A stretch of 64,000 nucleotides of DNA from VXYL01 sp965243095 (GCA_965243095.1 OZ251530.1:2666001-2730000); one strand, 5' to 3'; counted from the first letter of the stretch, positions 1 through 10,090 are shown. Numbers and translations: made by a program. Notes: generated by a model not told the origin, from the letters alone.

Positions 1-124
1 CCGCCTCCGCCCCGGACGCCCTGGAGCGATAGGAGCAGACGCGAACTGCTTGATGTGCTGTGAACAGCGTTCGACTGGCGGCCGCGCCGACGCCCTCCGC
101 CGTCGACTCCTCGGATAGCGGCGG

Positions 125-1138
125 ATGCCGTGTTGGGCTATGGTTGAGCCACGAGCCCGCAAGTGGGCGCGACGGCCAATTACAAACATGAGCGTCAAGG
201 ATGCGGCGGGGCGCGCGACGGCGAGGGCGGTAGGGGCATTCAAGGGCCTTCGACTGCGGTCGGTCGAGCGACTGTTGCTATTCACCGGCTATGCGCGTTC
301 GGGCAGCACGCTGCTCGGCGCGTTGCTCAACGCCCATCCCCAAGTGCTCGTGGCGTACGAGGCCGGGATGTTGTCGCGGGTCGATGCCAACACCACCCGC
401 GGCGACATCGCAGCCCGACTCGCCGGCGCGGACTGGCGCGAGCGTCGGACGGGCTATCGACACTGGGGATACTCCTACGCCGTGCGGAACCAGTGGCAGG
501 GAAGAGTTCGCCACGCTAGCGTGATCGGCGACAAACAGTGCAACGGCAATACGGTGGCTCTGTACGCGCAGCCGCAAAGACTCCAGCTGTTGCGCCGTCA
601 ATGGAAGGTGCGGAACTTGTTCCTGTACCGGAATCCCTACGACATGGTCGCGACGGGTTGGCTGAACGTGCTGCGCGACCGCGCTGGCTTCGCGTCGGGC
701 ATGGCGGCTGGCAAGGCATTGCGGAGTTTCGCGCCAACGGAAGCTGAAAGGCCGCAGTGTGGCCAGTCCGCCATTTCGGACCTCTTTGCTCGTTCCGACA
801 AGCTTGCCGAGGTGCTTTCCCTTTTCGCCGAAGAGGAGACCTTGGCCATCGGACATGAGGACTTCGTCACCTCGCCAAGGCGGCGACTGCGCGAAATCTG
901 CGATTTTCTTGATCTGGCGTACACGGAAGAGTGGCTGGACGCCTGCGTGGCGATCGTGTTTCCCACACCCCACCGGAGCCGCTTCAAGGTGCGCTGGGCG
1001 GAAGATCAATTGCAGGCGGTTGCCACTGCGATAGGGCGATACCATTGGCTTGCCGGCTACGGCTACGACACGGTGCCTGTCGGGGCTCAGAGACATTTCG
1101 GACTTTCCGCCGGAGGGACGAAGCGCCGGTTGAAGTAG
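125..1138 (+). CDS. PAPS-dependent sulfotransferase-like protein
   Basis: Predicted to transfer sulfate from PAPS to an unidentified acceptor. The PAPS-binding 5' loop is clear at residues 53-65 (FTGYARSGSTLLG, the P-loop-like motif of the sulfotransferase fold), and RNPYDMVAT near residues 168-176 fits the 3'-phosphate-binding segment. At 337 residues it has the usual length of bacterial sulfotransferases. No signal peptide or membrane segment is visible. The start is uncertain: the first ATG (125) gives an Arg-rich leader without domain match, while ATG at 188 puts the motif closer to the N-terminus, as is common in the family; neither has a good ribosome site. It stands alone ahead of the PQQ dehydrogenase with about 170 bp between them. 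Acceptor unknown: carbohydrate, lipid or small molecule are all possible. Confidence 0.75.
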   Translation: MPCWAMVEPRARKWARRPITNMSVKDAAGRATARAVGAFKGLRLRSVERLLLFTGYARSGSTLLGALLNAHPQVLVAYEAGMLSRVDANTTRGDIAARLAGADWRERRTGYRHWGYSYAVRNQWQGRVRHASVIGDKQCNGNTVALYAQPQRLQLLRRQWKVRNLFLYRNPYDMVATGWLNVLRDRAGFASGMAAGKALRSFAPTEAERPQCGQSAISDLFARSDKLAEVLSLFAEEETLAIGHEDFVTSPRRRLREICDFLDLAYTEEWLDACVAIVFPTPHRSRFKVRWAEDQLQAVATAIGRYHWLAGYGYDTVPVGAQRHFGLSAGGTKRRLK

Positions 1139-1310
1139 CCGCTGGGCGATGGCCGGAGCTTGCCTTCGGCCCATCGTCGAACAATAGCTGGCGTTCGCGT
1201 CGGGGCACCCGAAGGGCCGCAGCGAAGCGAAGGAGCCGCGCGAGCGGCTTGACGCGGCGCGAGCACGTCTAGTTCAATGCGGACAATGGGTAGCGGGGAA
1301 GGCGTTGCGA

Positions 1311-3500
1311 GTGCGCGTATTTGGCGGTGGTGCGAACCGATTGGCGGCGCAAGCGGTAGCGGTGGTGTTGGCTGTTGGGCTGGCGGCATCCGGGAAAGCG
1401 CAAGAGCAAGCGCCGGCTGAAAGCGCCGCGGGCGAACGGCCCGCCGGCTGGGTGGACGAGGCGCGGGTGTTGGCGGCGGCGGAAGCGGAGCCCGGCAGTT
1501 GGCTGGTGCATGGGCAAACCTACGACGAGTTGCGCTTTCCCTCGCTCACGCAGATCAACCGCGAGACGGTGAAGAACCTCGGCGTGGCGTGGTTCAAGAA
1601 CCTCGGCAATCGCCATCGTGCCCAGACCACGCCGCTGGTGATCGATGGCGTGATGTATTTCACGGACGCTTGGAGCGTGGCCTACGCCATCAACGCCAAA
1701 ACCGGCGCGGAGCTGTGGCGCTTCGATCCGCGCACGGACAAGCGCTCCATCCGCTACGCCTGTTGCGGCGGCGCCATCAACCGCGGCATGGCGGCCTACC
1801 AGGGCAAGCTGTTCTTCGCCACCTTCGACGCCCGCCTGTTCGCGCTGCGCCAAGCCACCGGCGAGAAGCTGTGGGAGGTGGACACCAGCGTCCGCCCGGC
1901 GCACAACCCGTACACCATCACCGGCGCGCCGCGGGTGGTGCGCGGCAAGGTGTTCATCGGCCAGAGCAGTTCCGAGTTCGGCTTGCGCGGCTACCTCTCC
2001 GCCTACGACGCGGACACCGGCGAGCTGGCGTGGCGCTTCTTCACCGTGCCGGGGGATCCGGCCAAGCCGTTCGAGCATCCCGAGCTGGAGGCCGCGGCGA
2101 AGACGTGGAGCGGCGAGTGGTGGAAACTCGGTGGTGGCGGCACGGTGTGGAACGCCATCGTGTACGACGCGGATCTGGATCAACTGCTCGTCGGCACCGG
2201 CAACGGCGCGCCTTGGCCGCGCGCCATCCGTTCCCCGGGTGGCGGCGACAACCACTTCCTCGGCGGCATTCTGGCGCTGGATCCGGCGACGGGACGCATG
2301 AAGTGGTTCTACCAAGCGACGCCGGCGGACAACTGGGATTTCAACGCCGCCCAAGACATGGCCTTGTTGGATTTGGAAGTGGACGGCGCGATGCGCAAGG
2401 TGCTGTTCCAAGCGCCGAAGAACGGCTTTTTCTATGTGCTGGACCGCGTCGACGGCAAGCTGCTGCGCGCCGCGCCCTACGCCACGTTGAACTGGGCCAC
2501 GCACATCGACATGGAGACCGGCCGGCCGGTGGAGAATCCCGCCGTGCGCTACGAGGAGAAGCCGGCGTGGATTCTGCCGGGCAACCCGGGCGCCCACAGC
2601 TGGCAGCCGATGTCCGTGGACCCGCAGCGCGGCATCGCCTACACCGCGGTGCAGGACATGTCGCTGTTGTACGCGCTGCCGGAGGAGTTCGAGAAAACCG
2701 GCAAGTACGAGATCGCCAAGGGACGCATCAGCCTCGGCGTGGAGCTGGGCCCGCGCTACCGGCAGCTAATGCGCGAGGCGCCGCCGCAGCCGCCGTCGAA
2801 GGGCTATCTCAAGGCGTTCGACGGTTTGGCCGGCAAGGTGGCGTGGGCGGTGGAGCGGGCCACGCCCTACAACGGCGGCGTCCTCGCCACCGCCGGCGGC
2901 GTGGTGTTCCAAGGCGACGGCGCCGGGCAGTTCGCCGCCTACGACACCCGCGACGGCGCGCTGCTGTGGGAACACCAAGTGTACGGCGGCGCCGGCTCGC
3001 CCATCACCTACGCCATCAACGGCGAGCAGTACATCGCCGTGCAGGTGGGCGGCGGCGGCCACCGCTACAACGACGGGCGCATGTTGGCGTTCAAGCTGGG
3101 GGCGGCCGGCGCCATCCCGCCGCCGATCGCGCCGCAGGTGGACATCCCGGAACCGCCGCCGCTCACCGCCAGCCAAGCGGAGATCCAGCGCGGCTGGCGG
3201 TTGTACGACCAGCACTGCGTCATGTGTCACGGTATGGGGCCCGTGGGCATGGTAAATGCGGATCTGCGGCTGATGACCGCCGAGACGCACAAGCTGTTCC
3301 TCGCCATCGTGCGCGGCGGGTTGTATCTGGATCGGGGCATGGATTCGTTCGTGGATGCGGTTAGCAACGAGCAGGCGGAGATGATTCGCCAGTACATCAT
3401 CTCGCGCGCTTTGGAGGCGCGGCGGCGGCAGCCGAACGTGGGCGAAGGAGAGAACGAGCGGGAGCAGACGGCAGCGCCCACAGGCGAGGCGGATCCATGA
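1311..3500 (+). CDS. PQQ-dependent alcohol dehydrogenase with C-terminal cytochrome c domain
   Basis: Periplasmic quinohaemoprotein that oxidises alcohols with PQQ and passes electrons to its own haem c. An N-terminal signal peptide (about residues 1-30) is followed by eight-bladed propeller sequence typical of the methanol/ethanol dehydrogenase family: the adjacent Cys-Cys pair (YACCGG, about residue 151), SSEFGLRGY, VGTGNGAPW and GGGDNHF, which carry the metal-binding Glu and Asn and the catalytic Asp. A haem site CVMCH lies at about residue 636 and a likely axial Met in the GMDSF segment. I take GTG at 1311 because GGGGAAGG ends 8 nt upstream; TTG at 1305 is an alternative but lies too close to it. 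Whether Ca or a lanthanide is used cannot be read reliably. The next gene overlaps by ATGA, so the two are probably co-transcribed. No PQQ biosynthesis genes lie in the window. Confidence 0.93.
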   Translation: MRVFGGGANRLAAQAVAVVLAVGLAASGKAQEQAPAESAAGERPAGWVDEARVLAAAEAEPGSWLVHGQTYDELRFPSLTQINRETVKNLGVAWFKNLGNRHRAQTTPLVIDGVMYFTDAWSVAYAINAKTGAELWRFDPRTDKRSIRYACCGGAINRGMAAYQGKLFFATFDARLFALRQATGEKLWEVDTSVRPAHNPYTITGAPRVVRGKVFIGQSSSEFGLRGYLSAYDADTGELAWRFFTVPGDPAKPFEHPELEAAAKTWSGEWWKLGGGGTVWNAIVYDADLDQLLVGTGNGAPWPRAIRSPGGGDNHFLGGILALDPATGRMKWFYQATPADNWDFNAAQDMALLDLEVDGAMRKVLFQAPKNGFFYVLDRVDGKLLRAAPYATLNWATHIDMETGRPVENPAVRYEEKPAWILPGNPGAHSWQPMSVDPQRGIAYTAVQDMSLLYALPEEFEKTGKYEIAKGRISLGVELGPRYRQLMREAPPQPPSKGYLKAFDGLAGKVAWAVERATPYNGGVLATAGGVVFQGDGAGQFAAYDTRDGALLWEHQVYGGAGSPITYAINGEQYIAVQVGGGGHRYNDGRMLAFKLGAAGAIPPPIAPQVDIPEPPPLTASQAEIQRGWRLYDQHCVMCHGMGPVGMVNADLRLMTAETHKLFLAIVRGGLYLDRGMDSFVDAVSNEQAEMIRQYIISRALEARRRQPNVGEGENEREQTAAPTGEADP

Positions 3501-5137
3501 GCGTTGAGAACACCGTGAAGCGCCGGTTGCCCATCGGCATCCAAACCTTTCGCAAGATTCGCGAGGAGAACTGCTACTACGTCGACAAGACGGACTACAT
3601 CCGCCAACTGGTGGATGGCGGTCAGCATTATTTTCTTTCGCGCCCGCGGCGCTTCGGCAAGAGCCTGCTGCTGGACACGATCAAGGAGTTGTTCGAGGAC
3701 AACGAGAAACTGTTCCGCGGGCTGGCCATCCACGATAAATGGGACTGGGGGCAACCGCGTCCGGTGTTGCGGATCAGTTTCGGCCGACGGCACTTCACCG
3801 AGCCGAGCCATGTGGAAATCAGTCTTGCCGCGCAGTTGGACGAAGCGGAGGAGTTGGCCGGCTTGGAATCCCGCTATTCCGCAGGGCCAGAGCGTTTCGC
3901 CGCCTTGATCCAAGCGCTGCACCGGCGCAGCGAACGCCGGGTGGTGGTTCTGGTGGACGAGTACGACAAGCCGATTCTGGACGCGCTGGAAAATCCAGAC
4001 GTGGCCAAGGCCAACCGGGAATATCTGCGCGGGCTGTACTCGGTCATCAAGGATCGCGAAGATAGCGTCAAATTCACGTTGCTGACGGGAGTAAGCAAGT
4101 TCGCGAAAGTCAGCCTCTTCTCTGGCCTGAACAACCTCCGGGACATCACTTTGGACCGGCGCTATTCCGCTATTTGCGGCTACAAAGAACAGGACTTGGA
4201 CGACGTGTTCGCTCCGGAGCTTCCCGGCTTGGATCGGGAAAAAGTGCGCCGTTGGTACAACGGCTACAACTGGCGGGGCAAGGTCGAGGGCGGCAAGGGC
4301 GAGGGCAAGGGCAAGGGCGAGGAGAAGGAGAAGGGCAAGGAGAAGGTGTACAACCCGTTCGACATCCTGCTGCTGTTCGACAGCCGCGAGTTCACGGCCC
4401 ATTGGTTCGAGACCGGCTCGCCCAAGTTCCTGATCGACGCCTTGCTGCGGCGCGGCGTGCCCACGTTGGATTTGGACGGCATGGTCGGCTCCGAAGCGCT
4501 GCTCTCGGCCTTCGACGTGGACGAGATGTCCACCGAGGCGCTGCTGTTCCAGACCGGCTATCTCACCATCGTCGACGAGACGGACACCGGCGGGCGCATC
4601 CGCTACCGCTTGGGCTATCCCAACCAAGAGGTGCGGCAAAGCCTGAACGAACGCTTGCTGATGGCCTTGCTGCCGGACGTCTCTTGGCGACGCGCGGACG
4701 CCGCCCCGCTACGCGAACTGCTGGCCGCCAACGATTTTGCTGGCCTGGAGGCGTTCCTGCGCGGCCTGTTCGCCGGCATCCCGCACCAGTGGCACATCAA
4801 CAACCACCTCGAGCACTACGAGGGCTACTACGCCAGCGTCGTGTACTCCTGCTTCGCCGCCCACGGCTTCGATCTGATCGCCGAGGAAAGTTCCAGCGCC
4901 GGCCGATCGGACATGGTGGTGCGCTGCGACGAGGGCATCTATCTGTTCGAGTTCAAGTTGTTGCGGGATGAGGCGGCCGGGCCGGCCGGCCCGACCGGAA
5001 GCGCGTTGGCGCAAATCAAGAACAAGGGCTACGCCGAGAAGTACCGGCATCTGGACAAGCCCATCCACCTCATCGGCGTGGAGTTCAGCGAAGCGCAACG
5101 CAACATCGCCGCTTTCGAGGTGGAACTGGCGGCGTAA
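3497..5137 (+). CDS. AAA-ATPase-like protein with C-terminal PD-(D/E)XK nuclease-like domain
   Basis: Member of the widespread, functionally uncharacterised AAA-ATPase-like/DUF1703 family. Residues about 7-25 (LPIGIQTFRKIREENCYYV) and the P-loop-like RPRRFGKSLLLDT (from about residue 48) are diagnostic, with a Walker B-like VVVLVDEYDKP near 150. The C-terminal part has SDMVVRCDEGIYLFEFKL, which fits the D...E-x-K core of PD-(D/E)XK nucleases. Length 546 is typical. Residues about 261-284 form a Lys/Glu/Gly repeat that looks inserted (see repeat entry). The start overlaps the stop of the PQQ dehydrogenase (ATGA), so translation may be coupled although the functions look unrelated. Roles proposed for relatives include mobile-element or defence functions; none is shown here. 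Confidence 0.85.
   Translation: MSVENTVKRRLPIGIQTFRKIREENCYYVDKTDYIRQLVDGGQHYFLSRPRRFGKSLLLDTIKELFEDNEKLFRGLAIHDKWDWGQPRPVLRISFGRRHFTEPSHVEISLAAQLDEAEELAGLESRYSAGPERFAALIQALHRRSERRVVVLVDEYDKPILDALENPDVAKANREYLRGLYSVIKDREDSVKFTLLTGVSKFAKVSLFSGLNNLRDITLDRRYSAICGYKEQDLDDVFAPELPGLDREKVRRWYNGYNWRGKVEGGKGEGKGKGEEKEKGKEKVYNPFDILLLFDSREFTAHWFETGSPKFLIDALLRRGVPTLDLDGMVGSEALLSAFDVDEMSTEALLFQTGYLTIVDETDTGGRIRYRLGYPNQEVRQSLNERLLMALLPDVSWRRADAAPLRELLAANDFAGLEAFLRGLFAGIPHQWHINNHLEHYEGYYASVVYSCFAAHGFDLIAEESSSAGRSDMVVRCDEGIYLFEFKLLRDEAAGPAGPTGSALAQIKNKGYAEKYRHLDKPIHLIGVEFSEAQRNIAAFEVELAA
4277..4347 (+). repeat. in-frame purine-rich microsatellite coding for Gly/Lys/Glu
   Basis: Irregular run built from GGC, AAG and GAG codons inside the AAA/nuclease-like gene. 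All units are multiples of 3 nt, so copy-number change would alter the length of a charged linker without breaking the frame. It lies between a YNGYNWRGK segment and a YNPFDILLLF segment that are normally close together in the family. Confidence 0.75.
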
Positions 5138-5163
5138 GCCAAAAGCGCGTTGACCCGCGTCGG

Positions 5164-8100
5164 CTAGCGCGACACGTTCACCAAACGCCCGTCGGGGCTT
5201 TCGAGCAGGCTGACCACGCGCACCTCGCCCTCGGACTCCACAAGCAGACGCCACTTGCCGGCGCCGTCGCCCAAAGCGCCGGTTAGCGCATCGGCATCGC
5301 CCGTTTCCAGCTGCGCCGCGGTGAACTGACGGCTCGCCCCGCCGGGAACGGTGGTGTACACAACGCTGCCCGGCGACTCCCCGCGGTCGTCCACGCCGGT
5401 GATCGCGACCTGCGCCGCGGTCGGCCCGGTGTTCACCAGCCGTAATCTACTTGCCGCGTTCGGATGGTTGGCCGGATTAAAGAACGCCACGCGGCTGACG
5501 CCGGTTTCGGAGCGGGGCGCGAACCCGTGCATGACGGCGAGCGACCCGTCGGCGCGCTGGAAACTCTGCGCCAACACGTTCCGGGGTGTCCGCAGTTGCA
5601 AGCGCCAGCGCCCTTCGCCGATCCCTTTCGGCAGCCCCTTGGCGGCGTTGCCGGCGGCCAAATCGTGCCAGCTGACTTGCGTTCCCGCCGCGCCGATGGC
5701 CCACCAAACCGGTGCGCCGGAACTGCCGTCCTGATCAAAGGCAAGCAACTCCACGCTGCCTGTAGTTCGGGAGAGGTTTAGAGTGCGGAGAAATCCCTCT
5801 CGCTCCGGGACCGCGCCGGTGCGGAACAGCGGCAGGTGCTGCGGCGCGCCCAATGATGCGTTCGGCGACAGCGAAAGATTGCTCAGTTGCCCGGCGCCCT
5901 CCAACAGGCTGAGCACATGAACGCCATCGTAGGAAGTCGCCGTGAGCCACCACTTGCCCGCGCCGTCGCCCAAGCGGCCATCAACGATTCCGTCCCCGTC
6001 GCCGGCCTCCAAAGCCGCCGCGGTGAAGTCGCGGGAACCACCGGCGGGCACCTTGACGGCGACGGATGCGACGGTGCCGCCATCGTCAACGCCTTCAATC
6101 AACATCCGTGCGGTTTTATCCGTGGGGTTTATCACCCGCAGCCGGCTCATCTGTCCCGTGTTGCTGCCCGGGTTGAAGGTGAACACTCGGTGCCGCGCGT
6201 AAGCCTCCGGCACCATGCTGTTCATGCTGGCAACCAGACCGCTGCGTGTGCGCACGTACGTCCAAACATCCAAGTCCAGGGACGAGCGCAATTCCAAGCG
6301 CCAATCGCCTGCCCCGGAACCCACGCCGGGCGAGATGCCCTTCGCCGCGTTGCCGTACTCCAAGTCCGAGGAGTTGAAATGGACGGTTTGCCGGCCGGCC
6401 ACCTCCAGCGTCGCCGGTCCGAACCGCCGCCCCATCGCATCGATAGCGGCGACGCGCACCTCGCCGGCTTGCGTCGATCGGTTGACCACCCGTGCGAACC
6501 CTTCCCTGAAAGGCGATCCGGCTGGCAAGAACACCGGCACCCTATGCGCCCCGTCATCCACCAGCACGGCGGCGCCGCGCTCGCGCAGCGATGGCGCGTG
6601 CGTCTCCAGCGCCGCCGCGTCGAGTGGATTGCCGCGCAAGTCGATGTAGTCGCTGCTGCCGTCGGGCCGAACTTCGCCGCCGCCGAGGCCAGTGTTCGCC
6701 ACCAACGGGGCGATGTCCGAAATGGCGTTGTCGTGCAACCAAAGCCGTTCCAAATGGCGAAACCGCCGGAGAGGTGCCACGTCCGAGATGCGGTTGCCAT
6801 CCAAAGCGAGCTCGGTCAACTTGTTGTCCAAGTGGCGCAAACTTCCGATGCTGGTCAAGCCGTTGTCGCCGAGCCAGAGCGCGGACAACATGGGCAAATG
6901 GGCCAACGGGGCCACGCTTGCGACATGGTTGCCACGCAGCCGCAGCGTGCGCAAGTTCAGCGCGAACTCCAAGCCGTCCAGCGCGGCAATGCCGCGGTTG
7001 TCGAGATGCAAGTCAGTGAGCGTGGCCATGTCCGCTCGGCTCACCATGTTGTCACCGGTTGACTTGCGCCTCAGCGCGCCGGCGCGCTGGCCGTTCTGCT
7101 GGAAAAGTTCGACAAGGGCCGTGCGCAGTTGCGGATCGGGAATCTCCACTGGCGCTTCCGGCGCCTCGGCCAATGCGACTTGGATTCGACTTTGCTGGCC
7201 GGTTTCCCGGCCGGCCTGACCCGCGCTGTCCGCGCCGACCGCCCGCACCTCGAAGACGTGCAACAGACCGTTGGCCAAACCTTCAACCGTGTGCTGCGTG
7301 GCGCTGCCGGTGATCGCCGTCCACGCGCCGAACGTCGGCGACGCGCCGGTGCCATGCCGGTATTCCCAACCTGTAACGACGCATCCGCTCGGCGCTTGCC
7401 AAGCCAACGTGGCCAAGTTGTCGCCCGGCGTCGCCTCAAGGCCGCGTGGTGCCGGCAACCGCGTCTCATCGGCATAGACCGTCGCGCCCCGTTCCCGAAG
7501 GGCCACCACCTGCACATTGTTTGTGCCGCAGTGAATGGGATTGTCGCCAAGCTCGATGTAGTCGCCTTCGCCCAGATAGGTGTTGTCCACCAGCGGCCCA
7601 ATGTCCGCGATGCGGTTGTTCCGCAAATAGATCTCCCGCAACGCGTTCATGCCGCGCAGCGCCGAGATGTCGGCGATGGCGTTGGAGTAGAGCCCGAGGT
7701 AGGTCAAGGCGTCGAGTTCCGCTAGCGCCGAGATGTCCGCGACGTTGTTCGCGCCGAGGTTCAACCTTGTCAGCGACGTGAGCCCCGCAAGCGGCGTAGC
7801 GTCCGAGATGTTGTTGCCGCCAAGCCACAAATCGCGCAACGTGTCGATCCCGGCGAGTGCGGAGATGTCCGTCAAGGAGCTGCCGGTCGCCATCAGCACG
7901 GCGAGGCGAAGCCCGGCGAGCGGCGACAGGTCGGGTGCCGACAAGCCGGCCATGTGGAGTGTCGTCAGCGTCGGCAAAGATGCCAGCGCCGACAGGTCCG
8001 TCACCGCGTTGCCCCCGATGTCCAGCTTGGTCAGCGGCAACCCGGCGAGCGGCGACAGGTCGGCAACCACGTTGTCGCGGATGTTCAAGTCGGACAGGTT

Positions 8101-10038
8101 CACAGCGTGTTGCAACCCGCTCAGGCTCGCCACAGCGCCGTGCGGGCTCTTGTCGGGGTCGTACTCTCGGCGGCTGCTCTCCTCCAAGACCAAGAAGTGC
8201 GCGCGGCAGTTGAGCGACGTCAACGACGCCATGTCGGCTTCGGTGATGGCGTCGCCGGCCACGCGCAAGGTGCTTGTGACGCAGTGGCGCAACGCCGCGT
8301 CCGGCACCGATACGGGATCGCTCTCGTCGAAGTGAACCGTCGCGCCGCGTTGCCGCAACGCGGGAACGTGATGGGAGATCGCTTGCTTACCGAGCGGGTT
8401 GCCGCGGAGGTCCACAGTGTCGCCGTCGCCAAGGTTCCGGTTCCCGGCCAACGGAGTGATGTCGGACACTTCGTTGTCGCGCAGGCCGACGTAGGTTAGC
8501 GACGGCAACGCGCTGAGCGCCCAGACGTCGTCGATGGCGTTGCCGACAAGGTCCAGCTTGACGATGGACGTGCCCGCCTCCAGCCCGATGAGGTCGGCGA
8601 CGCCCGCGTTGGCGCAGGTCAGGCCGCTCAAGGTCGCCATCTCGCTGCGCGCGATGGTCGCTCCGGCCGGTTTGTCCAGAGCGTTTTCAACGCACTGTCG
8701 CAAGGCCGCGTCCGCAATCTCCACCATCTCGCCGATGGTCGTGGACACGTTGGCGACCGCGCCGCAGCCGGCGTTGTTGACGCCGCGCAGCTCGAAGAGG
8801 TGGTCGCCAACGCCGAGCCCGGCCACGGTGTGCTGCGTGGCTTCCCCTCCCCCGGGAACCATCGTCCAAGCGCCGTAGGCCCTTTCGACCTCCGGGCGGT
8901 GGCGCACCTCGTACACCCGCGCGGTGCCGTCGCCTTGCCAAGTGAGCGTGGCGTCGGCGTTGCCGGCTCTGGCGGCGAGATCCGCCGGCACCGCCGGCGC
9001 CGCTTCCGCGAATCCATCATGCACCGAGGCGCCGCGCGCTCGCAGAGTGGCGACGTCGGAGATGGCGGCGCAGCCAAGCGGATTGGAGCCCAATCCAATG
9101 AAGGTGTGGTCGCCGAGCCCGCTGTTCGCGGTCAAGGCGGAGATGTCCCAGATGTTGTTGTGGGCAAGGCCCAAGTTCCACAACGAAGTCAAACCCGACA
9201 GCGCGCTGATGTCCGTGAGGGCGTTTCCGTTCGCTTCCAGATCTGCCAAGGCCGTGAGCCCCGCCAACGCGGAAATGTCCTCGATGGCGTTGGAATAAAT
9301 GTCGAGCTTGGTCAGCGATGTCAACTTGCCGAGGGGCGAGATGTCGGCGATGTTGTTCGTGCCGAGCCCCAATTCGGTCAACGCGGTTAGGCCCGCTAGC
9401 GGTGTCAAATCGGAAATGGTGTTGCGCCACAACCGCAACTCGCGCAACGCCGAGAGGTTGGCGAGCGGGGAGATGTCCGTCAGCCCGCTGTGGCTCGCGG
9501 CCAACGTGGTGAGCGACGTCAAGCCGGCGAGCGGCGTCAGATCCGAAGCGGGATTCTCGTTGATTCGCAGCGTCGTCAGCGCCGAGAACGCCGCCACGGA
9601 CGAGAAGTCCGCGAAGGCGTTGCCGGCGATGTCCAAGCTGGTCAGTGGCAGGTCGCGCACGGTGGTCAGGTCGCTCACCTCGTTGCTGCTGAGATTCAAC
9701 AAGGACAGGTTGACGGCGTGCTGCAAGCCCTCAAGGCTGCGAACGGCGCCGTAGGGGTTCCTTTCCCGATCGTGGCCGCGCCCGTCTCGATCGCGGAACA
9801 AGATGCAATACAGTTCAGTCAGCGTGGCCATGTCCGCTTCCGTAATGGCCTCGCCCGCCGCAGCGCCGAGCGCCTTTTCGACGCACAGCCGCAGCGCCCG
9901 GTCGGGAATCGAAACCGCCGGCGAGTCGGTCGCGGTGGTGGCGGTCGCTCCGCCGGCCGCGCCGGCCGCAAAGGCGAGCGAAGCCGCGAGAAGCGCTGGC
10001 ACGATGCCCTTCACAGGGCAGAGACAGACACCCTTCAT
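5164..10038 (-). CDS. giant secreted leucine-rich-repeat protein, internalin-like
   Basis: A 1624-residue exported protein. Residues 1 to about 32 are a signal peptide (alanine-rich stretch ending near AAGAAGGA). Four LRR blocks follow, each opening with a cap of the type IPDxALRxCVExAL...ITEADMATLTEL, then 22-residue repeats of the internalin type (LxxLTxLxLxxNxIxDISPLAG). Fibronectin-III-like segments (for example ADATLTWQGDGTARVYEVRH) separate blocks 1/2 and 3/4. The last about 450 residues are two copies of a beta-sandwich unit (REGFxRxxNxS, GNAAKG near the middle, LGDGAGKWxL near the end). I see no sorting signal, autotransporter barrel or membrane anchor at the C-terminus. The start is the ATG before the signal peptide; a longer frame extends upstream into csiV but is not credible. 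It follows csiV by 52 bp on the same strand. Likely extracellular binding protein; partner unknown. Confidence 0.85.
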   Translation of the reverse strand: MKGVCLCPVKGIVPALLAASLAFAAGAAGGATATTATDSPAVSIPDRALRLCVEKALGAAAGEAITEADMATLTELYCILFRDRDGRGHDRERNPYGAVRSLEGLQHAVNLSLLNLSSNEVSDLTTVRDLPLTSLDIAGNAFADFSSVAAFSALTTLRINENPASDLTPLAGLTSLTTLAASHSGLTDISPLANLSALRELRLWRNTISDLTPLAGLTALTELGLGTNNIADISPLGKLTSLTKLDIYSNAIEDISALAGLTALADLEANGNALTDISALSGLTSLWNLGLAHNNIWDISALTANSGLGDHTFIGLGSNPLGCAAISDVATLRARGASVHDGFAEAAPAVPADLAARAGNADATLTWQGDGTARVYEVRHRPEVERAYGAWTMVPGGGEATQHTVAGLGVGDHLFELRGVNNAGCGAVANVSTTIGEMVEIADAALRQCVENALDKPAGATIARSEMATLSGLTCANAGVADLIGLEAGTSIVKLDLVGNAIDDVWALSALPSLTYVGLRDNEVSDITPLAGNRNLGDGDTVDLRGNPLGKQAISHHVPALRQRGATVHFDESDPVSVPDAALRHCVTSTLRVAGDAITEADMASLTSLNCRAHFLVLEESSRREYDPDKSPHGAVASLSGLQHAVNLSDLNIRDNVVADLSPLAGLPLTKLDIGGNAVTDLSALASLPTLTTLHMAGLSAPDLSPLAGLRLAVLMATGSSLTDISALAGIDTLRDLWLGGNNISDATPLAGLTSLTRLNLGANNVADISALAELDALTYLGLYSNAIADISALRGMNALREIYLRNNRIADIGPLVDNTYLGEGDYIELGDNPIHCGTNNVQVVALRERGATVYADETRLPAPRGLEATPGDNLATLAWQAPSGCVVTGWEYRHGTGASPTFGAWTAITGSATQHTVEGLANGLLHVFEVRAVGADSAGQAGRETGQQSRIQVALAEAPEAPVEIPDPQLRTALVELFQQNGQRAGALRRKSTGDNMVSRADMATLTDLHLDNRGIAALDGLEFALNLRTLRLRGNHVASVAPLAHLPMLSALWLGDNGLTSIGSLRHLDNKLTELALDGNRISDVAPLRRFRHLERLWLHDNAISDIAPLVANTGLGGGEVRPDGSSDYIDLRGNPLDAAALETHAPSLRERGAAVLVDDGAHRVPVFLPAGSPFREGFARVVNRSTQAGEVRVAAIDAMGRRFGPATLEVAGRQTVHFNSSDLEYGNAAKGISPGVGSGAGDWRLELRSSLDLDVWTYVRTRSGLVASMNSMVPEAYARHRVFTFNPGSNTGQMSRLRVINPTDKTARMLIEGVDDGGTVASVAVKVPAGGSRDFTAAALEAGDGDGIVDGRLGDGAGKWWLTATSYDGVHVLSLLEGAGQLSNLSLSPNASLGAPQHLPLFRTGAVPEREGFLRTLNLSRTTGSVELLAFDQDGSSGAPVWWAIGAAGTQVSWHDLAAGNAAKGLPKGIGEGRWRLQLRTPRNVLAQSFQRADGSLAVMHGFAPRSETGVSRVAFFNPANHPNAASRLRLVNTGPTAAQVAITGVDDRGESPGSVVYTTVPGGASRQFTAAQLETGDADALTGALGDGAGKWRLLVESEGEVRVVSLLESPDGRLVNVSR

Positions 10039-10090
10039 GTGAGTGGGATCCTCAATTGCACCGCAACGCACAGTAACACACCGCACGCAG

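Noticed and set aside
1..124. possible 3' end of a gene at the left window edge
   Set aside because: No frame in these 124 bases shows a recognisable motif, so nothing can be supported.
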